Origin: JBJSXF01 sp046086225
Lineage (GTDB): Bacteria; Actinomycetota; Acidimicrobiia; IMCC26256; PALSA-610
Direction of reading: 5' to 3'
DNA length: 23,494 nt
NCBI GenBank assembly: GCA_046086225.1
Contig: JBJSXF010000049.1
Coordinates: 1 to 23,494 of the forward strand
Part shown: positions 13,753 through 21,297 of the stretch, one piece after another
How positions within the stretch are numbered: the first letter of the stretch is position 1
Layout: the number at the start of each line of letters is the position of its first letter
Made by a program: the position numbers and the translations under genes
Notes under the pieces: generated by a model
Databases searched by the model: none
Seen by the model: the letters and a program-made list of their open reading frames with translations, nothing else
Told to the model about the DNA's origin: nothing

Positions 13753-14460
13753 GTGGCCTCGCCCGCACTCTCACCGGACGAGTTCGGTGCCGCCGTCGCC
13801 GCCGTTACCTCCGCCTTCGGCGACCCGACCCGTCGGGCCATCTACCTCTTCGCCCGCCAGACGCCCGACGGCGTGAAGGCGGCGCAAGTCGCCGAGCGGT
13901 TCGAGCTCCACGCCAACGTCGCCCGCCACCACCTCGAGAAGCTCGCGGCCGGCGGCTACCTCGACGTCGAGCTCGTCCGCCACGAGACCGCCGGGCGGCC
14001 GTCGAAGCGCTACCGGGCCGCCGCCGACGACACCACGCTGCTCTTCCCGCCCCGGCGTGACGATCTCCTCGCCACGCTCCTCGCCCGAGCGCTCGAGCGG
14101 CTCCCCGAGTCCGAGGCGCGTGCGCTGGCCGAGGAGGTCGGCTACGAGTACGGCCGTTCGATCGCGGCGCGCATGGACCCGACGGAAGGCCACCGCTCGG
14201 CGAAAGCCGCCGTGGCCTCGGTCGCCGATGCACTCACGGCGCACGGCTTCGCCGCCCACGCCGAATCGAACGGCAGCGCGTTGCGCCTCGTCGCCGAGCA
14301 CTGTCCGTTCGGCGAGGCCGCCCGCCAGTACCCCAACATCCTCTGTGCCGTCGACACCGGCATGGTTCGGGGCATGCTCGAGGGGCTCTACGGACGGACC
14401 GAGCCGCACCTCACGGCCAGTCGACCCGAAGGCGCCGACCACTGCGTCACGACGGTGTGA
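13753..14460 (+). CDS. SufR-like winged-helix regulator with C-terminal cysteines (COG2345 type)
   Basis: This 235-residue protein is an ArsR/SufR-type regulator. The winged-helix domain covers about residues 8-95: FGDPTRRAIYLFARQ, then VAERFELHANVARHHLEKLAAGGYL as the DNA-reading helices, then a wing with GRPSKRYRAA. The C-terminal half has the dimer/sensor segment EHCPFGEAARQYPNILCAVD and a terminal DHCVTTV. Cysteines 184, 198 and 231 lie where SufR proteins bind a 4Fe-4S cluster, although spacing differs and only three are present. SufR represses Fe-S assembly genes when its cluster is intact. The setting agrees: divergent from mrp, upstream of a NifS-like gene, with a palindrome at its promoter. 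A phenylacetate- or deoR-like relative within COG2345 without a cluster is the alternative. Confidence 0.82.
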   Translation: MASPALSPDEFGAAVAAVTSAFGDPTRRAIYLFARQTPDGVKAAQVAERFELHANVARHHLEKLAAGGYLDVELVRHETAGRPSKRYRAAADDTTLLFPPRRDDLLATLLARALERLPESEARALAEEVGYEYGRSIAARMDPTEGHRSAKAAVASVADALTAHGFAAHAESNGSALRLVAEHCPFGEAARQYPNILCAVDTGMVRGMLEGLYGRTEPHLTASRPEGADHCVTTV

Positions 14461-14467
14461 GCCGGCC

Positions 14468-15583
14468 GTGAGCCGGGCCTACCTCGACCACGCCTCCACC
14501 GCGCCGCTCCGACCCGCCGCTCGAGACGCGATCGTCGCGGCGCTCGATGCCCCGGCCGGCGATCCCGGCCGCATCCACGCCGAGGGCCGCGCCGCCCGGG
14601 TCGCGTTGGAGCAGGCACGCGAGCAGGTCGCCGCATTCTTCGGCGCCCGACCGCGGGAGGTCGTGTTCACCGGGTCGGGCACCGAAGCGGTCAACGCCGC
14701 CGTCCACGGCGCCCTCACCCGGACCGGAGGGGGCCGGCACGCGGTGACCACCGCCGTGGAGCACTCGGCCGTCACCGAGGCGATCGAGCGGAGCGCGAGC
14801 GTGGTCACCGTCGTCGGCGTCGACCGGCACGGACGCTTCGACCCCGAGGAGGTCATCGCCGCCGTCCGACCCGACACCGGACTCGTCTCGCTGCAGCTCG
14901 CCAACCATGAGGTCGGCACCGTGCAGCCGATCGCCGGGCTCGCCGAGCGCATCGGATCCGCCGGGCCGCTCCTCCACGTCGACTGCCGGGCTGCGGCCGG
15001 GCACCTCACCGTCTCGTTCGCCGATCTCGGCGTCGACCTCGCCTCGGTGACCGCCCACACGTGGGGCGGCCCGCTCGGGGCCGGCGCCCTGCTCGTTCGG
15101 CGGGGGCTGCGGGTGCCGCCACTGCTCCTCGGCGGGGCCCAGGAACGGGCCCGGCGCGGCGGGGCCGAGAACGGACCGGCGTGGATCGGTTTCGGGGCCG
15201 CCTGCGCAGCCACGGACGTCGCAGCCGAAGCAGCCGTCCAGCGCCGACTCATCGATGCGGCGGCCGCGGTGCTGCACACCGTTCCCGGCCTCACGCGCTA
15301 CGGCGACGGATCGCTGCCCAACCTGCTCTGTCTCGGCATCGACGGAGTCGAAGCCGAGCCGATCCTCCTCGCCCTCGACCAGCACGGCGTCGCCGTGCAC
15401 TCGGGATCGGCCTGCTCCTCGGAGACCCTGGAGCCGTCGCCGGTGCTCGCCGCCATCGGCGTCGATGCCGACCGGAGCCTGCGCGTCTCCGTCGGCTGGT
15501 CGTCGACCGCAGCCGACATCGCTCGGTTCACCGAAGTGCTCCCGGGAATCGTGGAGCGACTCCGGGGGTTGCGCACCCCGTGA
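14468..15583 (+). CDS. NifS/IscS-like class V aminotransferase-fold protein lacking the PLP lysine
   Basis: By overall sequence this is a cysteine desulfurase homologue (371 aa; the family is about 380-400). Recognised segments: AYLDHASTAPLRPAAR (4-19), GSGTEAVN (69-76), TTAVEHSAV (94-102, with the PLP-stacking His99), QLANHEVGTVQP (143-154), HVD (170-172, Asp172) and GSACSSETLEPS (313-324, catalytic-loop Cys316 of group I enzymes). The usual SxHKxxGPKG motif reads TAHTWGGPLG (195-204): Thr198 replaces the lysine that binds PLP. The Gln expected after the HVD Asp is also missing. I find no lysine anywhere in the protein. It may be an inactive scaffold or sulfur carrier, or work without an internal aldimine. 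GTG 14468 lies 7 nt after the SufR-like stop; the next gene overlaps it. Confidence 0.85.
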   Translation: MSRAYLDHASTAPLRPAARDAIVAALDAPAGDPGRIHAEGRAARVALEQAREQVAAFFGARPREVVFTGSGTEAVNAAVHGALTRTGGGRHAVTTAVEHSAVTEAIERSASVVTVVGVDRHGRFDPEEVIAAVRPDTGLVSLQLANHEVGTVQPIAGLAERIGSAGPLLHVDCRAAAGHLTVSFADLGVDLASVTAHTWGGPLGAGALLVRRGLRVPPLLLGGAQERARRGGAENGPAWIGFGAACAATDVAAEAAVQRRLIDAAAAVLHTVPGLTRYGDGSLPNLLCLGIDGVEAEPILLALDQHGVAVHSGSACSSETLEPSPVLAAIGVDADRSLRVSVGWSSTAADIARFTEVLPGIVERLRGLRTP

Positions 15584-16044
15584 GCGCCCCGATCCGCCGC
15601 CTCAACCACGCCGTGCTCTACGTCCGGGAAGCTCGCGTCTCGGCCGCCTCCTACACGGAGGTCCTCGGCCTCGAGGTGGTGACCGAGGTCGCCGACGGTG
15701 CCGCCATTTTCCTCCGGGCACCCGGCGGCGACAACCACCACGACCTCGGTCTCTTCTCGGTTGGCCCCCAGGCGGTGTCACCCAGCCGGATCGGCCTCTA
15801 CCACCTCGCCTGGGAGGTCGGAACCGTGTCCGAGCTCGTCGCCGTGCGCGCTCGCCTCGCCGCAGCCGGTGCGCTTGCGGGCGAGAGCGACCACGGCATC
15901 AGCAAGTCGATCTACGCACGCGACCCCGATGGCATCGAGCTCGAGGTCATGTGGGCGCTGCCTCGCGAGCACTGGGGCACCATGGAGCACGAGGCGATCG
16001 TGCGTCCGCTCGACCTCGCCGCCGAGCTCGCCCACTGGGGCTGA
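15580..16044 (+). CDS. VOC (glyoxalase/extradiol dioxygenase) fold metalloprotein
   Basis: This 154-residue protein has the vicinal-oxygen-chelate fold, made of paired beta-alpha-beta-beta-beta modules. Candidate metal ligands are His10 in RLNHAVLYV, His75 in GLYHLAWEV and Glu122 in DGIELEVMW, the His-His-Glu set of these proteins. Motifs SYTEVLGLEVV (24-34) and DPDGIELEV (115-123) are typical of the glyoxalase-I/catechol-2,3-dioxygenase group; several such genes are annotated as catechol dioxygenase-like, but the substrate is not readable. The GTG start overlaps the stop of the NifS-like gene (GTGA), making it the third gene of the sufR-like cistron. A link to sulfur or thiol chemistry is only contextual. 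It converges on the Rrf2 gene. Confidence 0.85.
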   Translation: MSAPIRRLNHAVLYVREARVSAASYTEVLGLEVVTEVADGAAIFLRAPGGDNHHDLGLFSVGPQAVSPSRIGLYHLAWEVGTVSELVAVRARLAAAGALAGESDHGISKSIYARDPDGIELEVMWALPREHWGTMEHEAIVRPLDLAAELAHWG

Positions 16045-16051
16045 CCGGCCA

Positions 16052-16069
16052 CCCGTCCCCGAACGGGAC
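16052..16069. terminator. Weak hairpin between convergent genes
   Basis: CCCGT (16052-16056) can pair with ACGGG (16063-16067), or GTCCC (16055-16059) with GGGAC (16065-16069). It is a short stem without a U-tract, placed between the VOC and Rrf2 stops. Confidence 0.3.
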
Positions 16070-16071
16070 CG

Positions 16072-16530
16072 TCAGTGATCGGTCCAGGCGTCGGGATCCG
16101 CGGCCCGGCGGGTCACCACCTCGGGGAGCGCACCCGTCGCCACATCGGCGAGCGAGACACGCTCGAGCACTTCGCGCAGCGACGACCGCAACGCGACCCA
16201 CACCACCGGCAGTTGCTCGGCCGCCCCGCCGTACCCGAGCCGGTCGGGCCGCTCGCCCTGCACCGCCGCCAACGGGCCTTCGACCGCCCGCAGCACATCG
16301 GCGATCGAGATCTCGGTCGCCGGGCGGGCCAGCCAGTAGCCACCCTCTGCCCCGCGCCGCGACCGCACGAGCCCGGCCCGGCGCAGCTCGGTGAGGATGT
16401 TCTCCAGAAAGTTGCGGGGGATGCCCTGGGCCCGCGCCACGTCCTCGCCCTTCACCGGACCGTCGCCCGGCGCGGCCGCCAGCTCGATGGCCGCCCGGAC
16501 CGCGTAATCGGCTTTCGCCGTGATCCGCAC
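16072..16530 (-). CDS. Rrf2-family transcriptional regulator without cysteines
   Basis: This 152-residue regulator belongs to the Rrf2 family (IscR, NsrR, CymR). The winged-helix N-terminus reads RITAKADYAVRAAIELA (2-18), GIPRNFLENILTELRRAGLV (36-55) and SRRGAEGGYWLARP (57-70). There is no cysteine in the protein, so it cannot hold an IscR- or NsrR-type Fe-S cluster; it may act like CymR, which responds through cysteine synthase, or through another ligand. GTG 16530 is 11 nt after the cyclophilin stop and no other promoter is visible, so it probably belongs to the end of the ccm-ppi transcript. Targets are unknown; sulfur/cysteine control would fit the family. Confidence 0.88.
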   Translation of the reverse strand: MRITAKADYAVRAAIELAAAPGDGPVKGEDVARAQGIPRNFLENILTELRRAGLVRSRRGAEGGYWLARPATEISIADVLRAVEGPLAAVQGERPDRLGYGGAAEQLPVVWVALRSSLREVLERVSLADVATGALPEVVTRRAADPDAWTDH

Positions 16531-16541
16531 CTGCCGCCCCG

Positions 16542-17018
16542 TCAGACGCGGTCGACGGCCTCGATGACCACGGTCCGCATGACGTCGCCCACCCGCACCG
16601 CGAGCGCCACATCCATGCCCTCGACCACGTAGCCGAACAGGTTGTAGCTCGGGGCGAGCTTGCGCCGGCAGTCGTCGATGCAGATGAAGAACTGCGAGCC
16701 ATTGGTGTCGGGACCGGCGTTCGCCATCGCGACCGCCCCGAGGGTGTACTCGGCCTGCACCGGCTCGTCGGGGAACCGGTAGCCGGGGCCCCCGGTGCCG
16801 GTGCCCTCCGGGCATCCGCCCTGGATCACGAAGTCGGGAACGACCCGGTGGAAGGTCAGGCCGTCGTAGTAGCCCTGCTGGGCCAGCCCGACGAAGTTGC
16901 CGACCGTCATCGGCGCGAGCCGCGGGTCGAGGTCCATGACGATGGTTCCCCGGTCGGTCGTCACCGTGGCGCGGTACAGCTTGCTCTCGTCGAGGTCGGG
17001 GGTCGGACGTTCGGGCAT
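16542..17018 (-). CDS. Cyclophilin-type peptidyl-prolyl cis-trans isomerase
   Basis: This enzyme speeds cis-trans isomerisation of X-Pro bonds during protein folding. The 158-residue single-domain protein has the cyclophilin core: TVGNFVGLAQQGYYDGLTFHRVVPDF spans the active site with Arg58 in FHRVVPDFVIQGG (56-68), and NGSQFFI (106-112). The cyclosporin-contact Trp region is replaced by KLAPSYNLFG (120-129), common among small bacterial cyclophilins. No signal peptide is seen, so it should be cytoplasmic. ATG 17018 has GAGGAG about 5 nt upstream. It follows ccmI by 29 bp on the same strand, so it may be co-transcribed with the ccm genes, though it has its own strong ribosome binding site. Confidence 0.94.
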   Translation of the reverse strand: MPERPTPDLDESKLYRATVTTDRGTIVMDLDPRLAPMTVGNFVGLAQQGYYDGLTFHRVVPDFVIQGGCPEGTGTGGPGYRFPDEPVQAEYTLGAVAMANAGPDTNGSQFFICIDDCRRKLAPSYNLFGYVVEGMDVALAVRVGDVMRTVVIEAVDRV

Positions 17019-17047
17019 CGGGGCTCCTCGCTGAGGGATCGGACTGA

Positions 17048-17845
17048 TCAGGGGACGGACGTACCGGAAGCGGCGGTGGCCGCGGCCAGGGCCGACAGGA
17101 CGAGGCCGCGCATCGGATGGTCGTCGGGGACGAGCACGAGGAACCGCTGCAACGGAGGCACCGCCGCCGCCGGATCCCCGAGGAACCGCAACGCGATCAC
17201 GCCCTGGAAGGCATACGCGTCAGGATACGAGCGATCGGCGGCCAGCGCCTGCTCCACGTCGGCCACCGCGCGCCGGGTGAGCGCCGTGCGGTCGGTCCCG
17301 ACGGGGAGCCGTCCGGCGGCCAGGGCGACGAGCCACCCCCGATACGCATAGGGCTCGGGCTGCGCCGGATCGATCCGGATTGCCTCCGAGTACTGCTCGA
17401 ACGCACCCGCCCGGTCGCCGGCCCCCAAGAGCGATCGGGCGTAGGCAATGCGGGCGACGTAATCGTCGGGGCGGGCCCGGACCGCGGCGCCGAGGTCGGC
17501 TCGCTCGGGAGCCGCGGCTTGGTCGTTGCCGGTCGACGTCTGCCCGGGCGCCCGGTCGCCGACCGCGCGGGCGAGCGCGACTGCCGCGAACAGGCAGAAG
17601 ACCGCGATGCCGCCGACCGTGAGGATCCGGAGCCCCCGGGGGGCCGGCATCGACGCGGGCGCGCCGTCCCCGCTTCGCGCCCGGATCACCGCGCCGGCTC
17701 GGGCCGTGTAATCATCGTGGAGGACGCGGTACGTCTCCTCGTCGATGTTGCCCGCCGCCCGCTCCGCCTCGAGGTCGTCGAGCGAACGCAAGAGGAACTC
17801 CTGCTCGGCGGCCAGTTCGGCGGCAGGCACGGTTCGCTCGCTCAC
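17048..17845 (-). CDS. ccmI: CcmI-like TPR protein of cytochrome c maturation
   Basis: CcmI is the apocytochrome chaperone that presents the C-terminus of apocytochrome c to the CcmF/CcmH haem lyase. The 265-residue protein has a cytoplasmic N-terminal domain with the typical EQEFLLRSLDDLEAERAAG segment (14-32), a single membrane helix at about 73-93, a Pro/Gln-rich linker, then tetratricopeptide-type helices from about 117 to 250 (for example RIAYARSLLGAGDRAGAFEQ). E. coli fuses the equivalent TPR part to CcmH. GTG 17845 overlaps the ccmH stop (GTGA). It is the last of nine ccm genes. Divergence makes the name tentative, but position and architecture agree. Confidence 0.82.
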   Translation of the reverse strand: MSERTVPAAELAAEQEFLLRSLDDLEAERAAGNIDEETYRVLHDDYTARAGAVIRARSGDGAPASMPAPRGLRILTVGGIAVFCLFAAVALARAVGDRAPGQTSTGNDQAAAPERADLGAAVRARPDDYVARIAYARSLLGAGDRAGAFEQYSEAIRIDPAQPEPYAYRGWLVALAAGRLPVGTDRTALTRRAVADVEQALAADRSYPDAYAFQGVIALRFLGDPAAAVPPLQRFLVLVPDDHPMRGLVLSALAAATAASGTSVP

Positions 17846-18345
17846 TCGCCCCCGTCCCCCCTGTCCCGCCGGGCGGCTTCCACCGCGGTCACGTCCTCGG
17901 GGGCCGGGACCAACCGGGGGGCCCGGGACCAGCGCCGCACCGTGAGCCCGACGCCCAACGCGCCGAGCGCGAGCACCACGAGCGGGAGCGCCCAGGCGAG
18001 GAGCCCGAGTCCCGCCCCTGCCGGGGCGAGGAGTACCCCGTCGCCGTACCGAGCGACGTACGCGGCGCGAATCTCGGCGTCGGACTCGCCGGCCGCGATC
18101 CGCTCGGGGATGTCGTCCCGGATGGCCCGGGCCTCGGGCGCATTGCTCTCCGACACCGCCTGACCGTCGCACACCGGGCACGCGATCTGCTGCTCGAGCC
18201 GGGCGACCCGAGCCGCCGGCGCGTCCGAGGGCCGGACCGAGCGCGCCACGAGCACGCCGAGCGCCGACGCCGTCACCACCCCGAGCGCGAGCCACGCGAG
18301 CCGACGCCGCCGCGCCGGATTCGGGTCGGCGACCCGCGCGCTCAC
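17842..18345 (-). CDS. ccmH: CcmH-like thiol oxidoreductase of cytochrome c maturation
   Basis: CcmH reduces the CXXCH cysteines of apocytochrome c or forms a mixed disulfide with them, so that haem can be attached. The 167-residue protein has an N-terminal membrane anchor (about 16-35), the short helical domain with the family motif IACPVCDGQAVSESNA (54-69; Cys56 and Cys59), DIPERIAAGESDAEIRAAYVARYGDGVLL as the usual following helix and turn, and a second membrane helix (about 111-136). The C-terminal charged tail is probably cytoplasmic. GTG 18345 overlaps the ccmG stop (GTGA). The upstream in-frame reading to 18423 lies inside ccmG and is discarded. Confidence 0.92.
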   Translation of the reverse strand: MSARVADPNPARRRRLAWLALGVVTASALGVLVARSVRPSDAPAARVARLEQQIACPVCDGQAVSESNAPEARAIRDDIPERIAAGESDAEIRAAYVARYGDGVLLAPAGAGLGLLAWALPLVVLALGALGVGLTVRRWSRAPRLVPAPEDVTAVEAARRDRGDGGE

Positions 18346-18887
18346 ACGCACTCCTGGCCCGACCGCGCCGCCGAGAGCCAGGTCTCGAGCACCTGACGAC
18401 TCGACTCGCCGAATGCGCCGCACGCCACGATCCCGTCGGGGGCGACGACGTAGGTCTCGGGTTGCCCGGTCGTCCCGAAATCCAGACCGATCCGGTCGGC
18501 CCCCTCGAACACGACCGGCCAGGTGATGTCCTGCTCCCGCACGAAACGGCGGATCGCCCCGAGTTCGTCGTCGCGCACCACACCGATCATCGCGAAATCC
18601 GGGTCGTCGGCGTGCTTAGCGTAGAAGGAACGAAGAGCCGGGAGCTCGTCGATGCACGGGATGCACCAAGAGTTGAAGAAATTCACGATGTAGGTCCGCC
18701 CGGCCAACGCCGCCGTGTCGATGCTCCGCCCGTCGACGGTCCGGGCCCGGATGATCGGTGCCGGCTCGTGCTCGCGAACGAGCCGGGGCACCGACTCCTC
18801 GTCGCGGTTCTGCACCGCGAGCAGCACGCCGAACGCCGCGACTGCGATCCCGACCGCCAGGGCGATCCACCGGGTCGGGCGCCTCAC
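18342..18887 (-). CDS. ccmG: CcmG/ResA-like membrane-anchored thioredoxin
   Basis: This TlpA-type thioredoxin passes reductant outside the membrane to CcmH or apocytochrome c. The 181-residue protein has an N-terminal anchor (about 7-25) and a thioredoxin domain with the active-site FNSWCIPCIDELP (71-83; Cys75 and Cys78) and the cis-Pro loop GQPETYVV (141-148, Pro143). An acidic EESVP segment links anchor and domain. Two more cysteines (156, 180) lie near the C-terminus. GTG 18887 overlaps the ccmF stop (GTGA). The electron donor (CcdA/DsbD) is not in this window. Confidence 0.92.
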   Translation of the reverse strand: MRRPTRWIALAVGIAVAAFGVLLAVQNRDEESVPRLVREHEPAPIIRARTVDGRSIDTAALAGRTYIVNFFNSWCIPCIDELPALRSFYAKHADDPDFAMIGVVRDDELGAIRRFVREQDITWPVVFEGADRIGLDFGTTGQPETYVVAPDGIVACGAFGESSRQVLETWLSAARSGQECV

Positions 18888-20875
18888 CGGCTTCCCGACT
18901 CCACCGACTCCGGCGTCCCGGCCGGCACGAGCGGTCGGTCCCGGCGCGCCGGGACGAGGGCGAGCAGCGTGCCCAGGAGCATGACGAGCCCGCCGATCCA
19001 GAGCCACATCACGAGGGTCCCGACCTGAACGACGATGCGGACCGGTCCCGCCGCCGGCGCCGACGACAGCGTCACGTACCAGTCGCGCCACGGACCGGTC
19101 TCGATCGCCGGAGTGCCGACACCGTCGGCGAAGCCCGGGAAACTCGAGATCGCCGGCCGGAATACGCCCACCCCCGCGATGCGCACCTCGGCTTCGACCG
19201 AGTTGCGGCGGGCCGACTCCTCGGACCGCACCGCCACGAACGTCACCCGGTGGCCCCGCACCATCGCCGAGCCTCCGGGCTCGAGCTCGAGCTCTCGCTT
19301 CGTGGTCCAACCCCCCGTCGTCGCCAGGGCCACGGCAATGATGATCACCCCGACGTGCACGAGGAGGCCGCCGTGCACGCGGGGGTTCGAGCGCACGGTC
19401 CGGACCCACGCGCGAATCGGGCCCTCTGCGGGGTGAACCCGCCGTCGGGCCCGCACCGCGACCCACACGGTGCGGGCGACGCTCGCCAACGCGAAGGCCG
19501 CAAGGGCGAACGCCGCCACGTTGGCGATCCCCCGGGCACCCGCCGCGACGGCAATCACGAGCGTGGCCCCACCCGCCCAGGCGGGTCCGAGCAGCCGGTG
19601 GCGCAGCACTTCGCCGCTCACCGCCCGCCAGGGCAGCGCGGGCCCGACGGCCATGAGGAACAGCAAACCGAGACCGATCGGCACCGAGAGCCGATCGAAG
19701 TACGGACCCCCGACGTTGATCTGCCGATCCTGGAGTGCCTCGACCAGTAGCGGGAACACCGTGCCGGTGAGCACCACGAGCGCGAAAGCCCCGAAGAGCA
19801 GATTGTTGAGCAGGAAGGCGGCTTCCCGCGACACCGGCGAGTCGATCCGGCCCGGCGCCCGCAGCCGATCACCGCGCCAGGCCACCAACCCGACCCCGGC
19901 GAAGGTGCACGCACCGAGGAACGCAAGGAACCAGGGCCCGATGTCCGACTCCGAGAACGCGTGCACCGAGTTCACGATGCCCGACCGGGTGAGGAACGTG
20001 CCGAGGATGGTGAGGCAGAACGTCGCGATGACGAGCGACAGGTTCCAGACCCGCAGCATGCCGCGCCGCTCCTGGACCATCACCGAGTGGATGAACGCGG
20101 TCGCCGTGAGCCACGGCAGCAGCGACGCGTTCTCGACCGGGTCCCAGCCCCAGTAGCCGCCCCACCCGAGCACCGCGTAGCTCCACCAAGCCCCGAGGAC
20201 GATCCCCACCGTGAGGAACCCCCACGCCACGAGGGTCGTCCGGCGGACCGCCGCGAGCCAGCCCTCGCCGAACCGGGCCGTCACGAGCGCCGCGATCGCG
20301 AACGAGAAGGGGATCGTGAACCCCACGTAGCCGGCATAGAGGGCCGGAGGGTGGAAGGCCACGAGCGGATGGTTCTGCAACAGCGGATTCGGTCCTCGCC
20401 CATCGAGGGGAACGGGTCCCGTGACCTCGGCGAACGGATTCGCTGCGAACACGACGAGCGCGAAGAAGAACGTCATGACGACGAACTGCACGAGCGTCGC
20501 CCAGGCCACGAGGGTGTCACCGGCGCGATCACGGAAGCGCCAGAGGGTGATCGCCACGTACACCGTGAGCACGAGGACCCACAGGAGGATCGAGCCCTCG
20601 AGCGCGGCCCACGCCGCCGTGAACGTGTACAGGCCGGGGGTGGCCCGGGCCACGTTGTCGGCCACGTACGCGATCGAGAAGTCGTGGGCGAAGAGCGCCC
20701 ACTCCATGACCGCGAAGGCGGCCGCCGCCACGACCAGAGCCACGAACCCGTACCGACGGGCGACGCCGAGCAGTCGGACCCGCCCGGTCGCAATCCCGAC
20801 CGCAGTGCTCGCCACGCCCAGCCCGGCGGCGACGAGCCCGACGACGAGCAGGGCGAAGCCGATCTGGGCCCGCAT
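18884..20875 (-). CDS. ccmF: CcmF haem lyase subunit
   Basis: CcmF is the large membrane protein that takes haem from CcmE and attaches it to apocytochrome c. The 663-residue protein, close to the usual 630-670, has many membrane helices and the signature haem-handling WWD domain LGWGGYWGWDPVENASLLPW (236-255). Conserved His-containing segments flank it: HPLVAFHPPALYAGY (169-183, His169 and His175) and FIHSVMVQERRG (261-272, His263). A long periplasmic-type domain near the C-terminus (about 545-620) precedes the last helix. ATG 20875 shares one base with the ccmE stop (TGATG). The 41-residue in-frame extension upstream to 20998 is inside ccmE and is rejected. Confidence 0.96.
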   Translation of the reverse strand: MRAQIGFALLVVGLVAAGLGVASTAVGIATGRVRLLGVARRYGFVALVVAAAAFAVMEWALFAHDFSIAYVADNVARATPGLYTFTAAWAALEGSILLWVLVLTVYVAITLWRFRDRAGDTLVAWATLVQFVVMTFFFALVVFAANPFAEVTGPVPLDGRGPNPLLQNHPLVAFHPPALYAGYVGFTIPFSFAIAALVTARFGEGWLAAVRRTTLVAWGFLTVGIVLGAWWSYAVLGWGGYWGWDPVENASLLPWLTATAFIHSVMVQERRGMLRVWNLSLVIATFCLTILGTFLTRSGIVNSVHAFSESDIGPWFLAFLGACTFAGVGLVAWRGDRLRAPGRIDSPVSREAAFLLNNLLFGAFALVVLTGTVFPLLVEALQDRQINVGGPYFDRLSVPIGLGLLFLMAVGPALPWRAVSGEVLRHRLLGPAWAGGATLVIAVAAGARGIANVAAFALAAFALASVARTVWVAVRARRRVHPAEGPIRAWVRTVRSNPRVHGGLLVHVGVIIIAVALATTGGWTTKRELELEPGGSAMVRGHRVTFVAVRSEESARRNSVEAEVRIAGVGVFRPAISSFPGFADGVGTPAIETGPWRDWYVTLSSAPAAGPVRIVVQVGTLVMWLWIGGLVMLLGTLLALVPARRDRPLVPAGTPESVESGSR

Positions 20876-21297
20876 CACTGGATGGGGTCGTCGGGGCAGG
20901 TCGGACCGGTCGCGCCGGTCGGGGGCGCCTCGTAGTCGTTGTCGTGCTTGATGAGCAGTCGGGACGACACGAAGACCCGGTCCCCGCGCTCGGCCCACCG
21001 CCCCTCGGCCACCACCGGCGCGCAGTCCTCGAACATCTGCGGCTCGGTGCCCGAGTGGCGCACGCTCACCGTGATCCCGCCCTCGGTGAGCGAGAAGTCG
21101 ACCCCGTCGCCCCGCCGGTCGATGCTGCCCGGCACGACCCCGCCGCCGATGCGCATGGTTCGGGTCCCGTCGCTGCTGCGGTCATCGACCGCCTCGGACA
21201 CCGTCTTGAAGAACACGACGTTGCGCTGCAGCAGCGCGACCATCCAACCGATCGCCACGACGCACAGCACCGCAGCCACGACGTAGCGAGCCTTCAC
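20875..21297 (-). CDS. ccmE: CcmE haem chaperone
   Basis: CcmE carries haem outside the membrane, bound covalently through a histidine, from CcmC to CcmF. The 140-residue protein has an N-terminal membrane helix (about 5-23), then an OB-fold beta-barrel with RIGGGVVPGSI (49-59) and ITVSVRHSG (75-83), and the haem-attachment motif IKHDNDY (116-122) with His118 and Tyr122, the HxxxY form of proteobacterial CcmE rather than the CxxxY form of some archaea and anaerobes. The C-terminal tail after Tyr122 is short and ends in PDDPIQ. GTG 21297 overlaps the ccmD stop (GTGA). Confidence 0.94.
   Translation of the reverse strand: MKARYVVAAVLCVVAIGWMVALLQRNVVFFKTVSEAVDDRSSDGTRTMRIGGGVVPGSIDRRGDGVDFSLTEGGITVSVRHSGTEPQMFEDCAPVVAEGRWAERGDRVFVSSRLLIKHDNDYEAPPTGATGPTCPDDPIQ

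Noticed and set aside
14468..15583. Possible frameshift or decay explaining the missing lysine
   Set aside because: The frame is continuous, the other family motifs are intact on both sides of the site, and the start and stop are tightly coupled to neighbouring genes.
19961..20935. Plus-strand open frame (324 codons) opposite ccmF
   Set aside because: It is antisense to the WWD-domain gene and rich in Arg/Glu/Pro with no recognisable fold.
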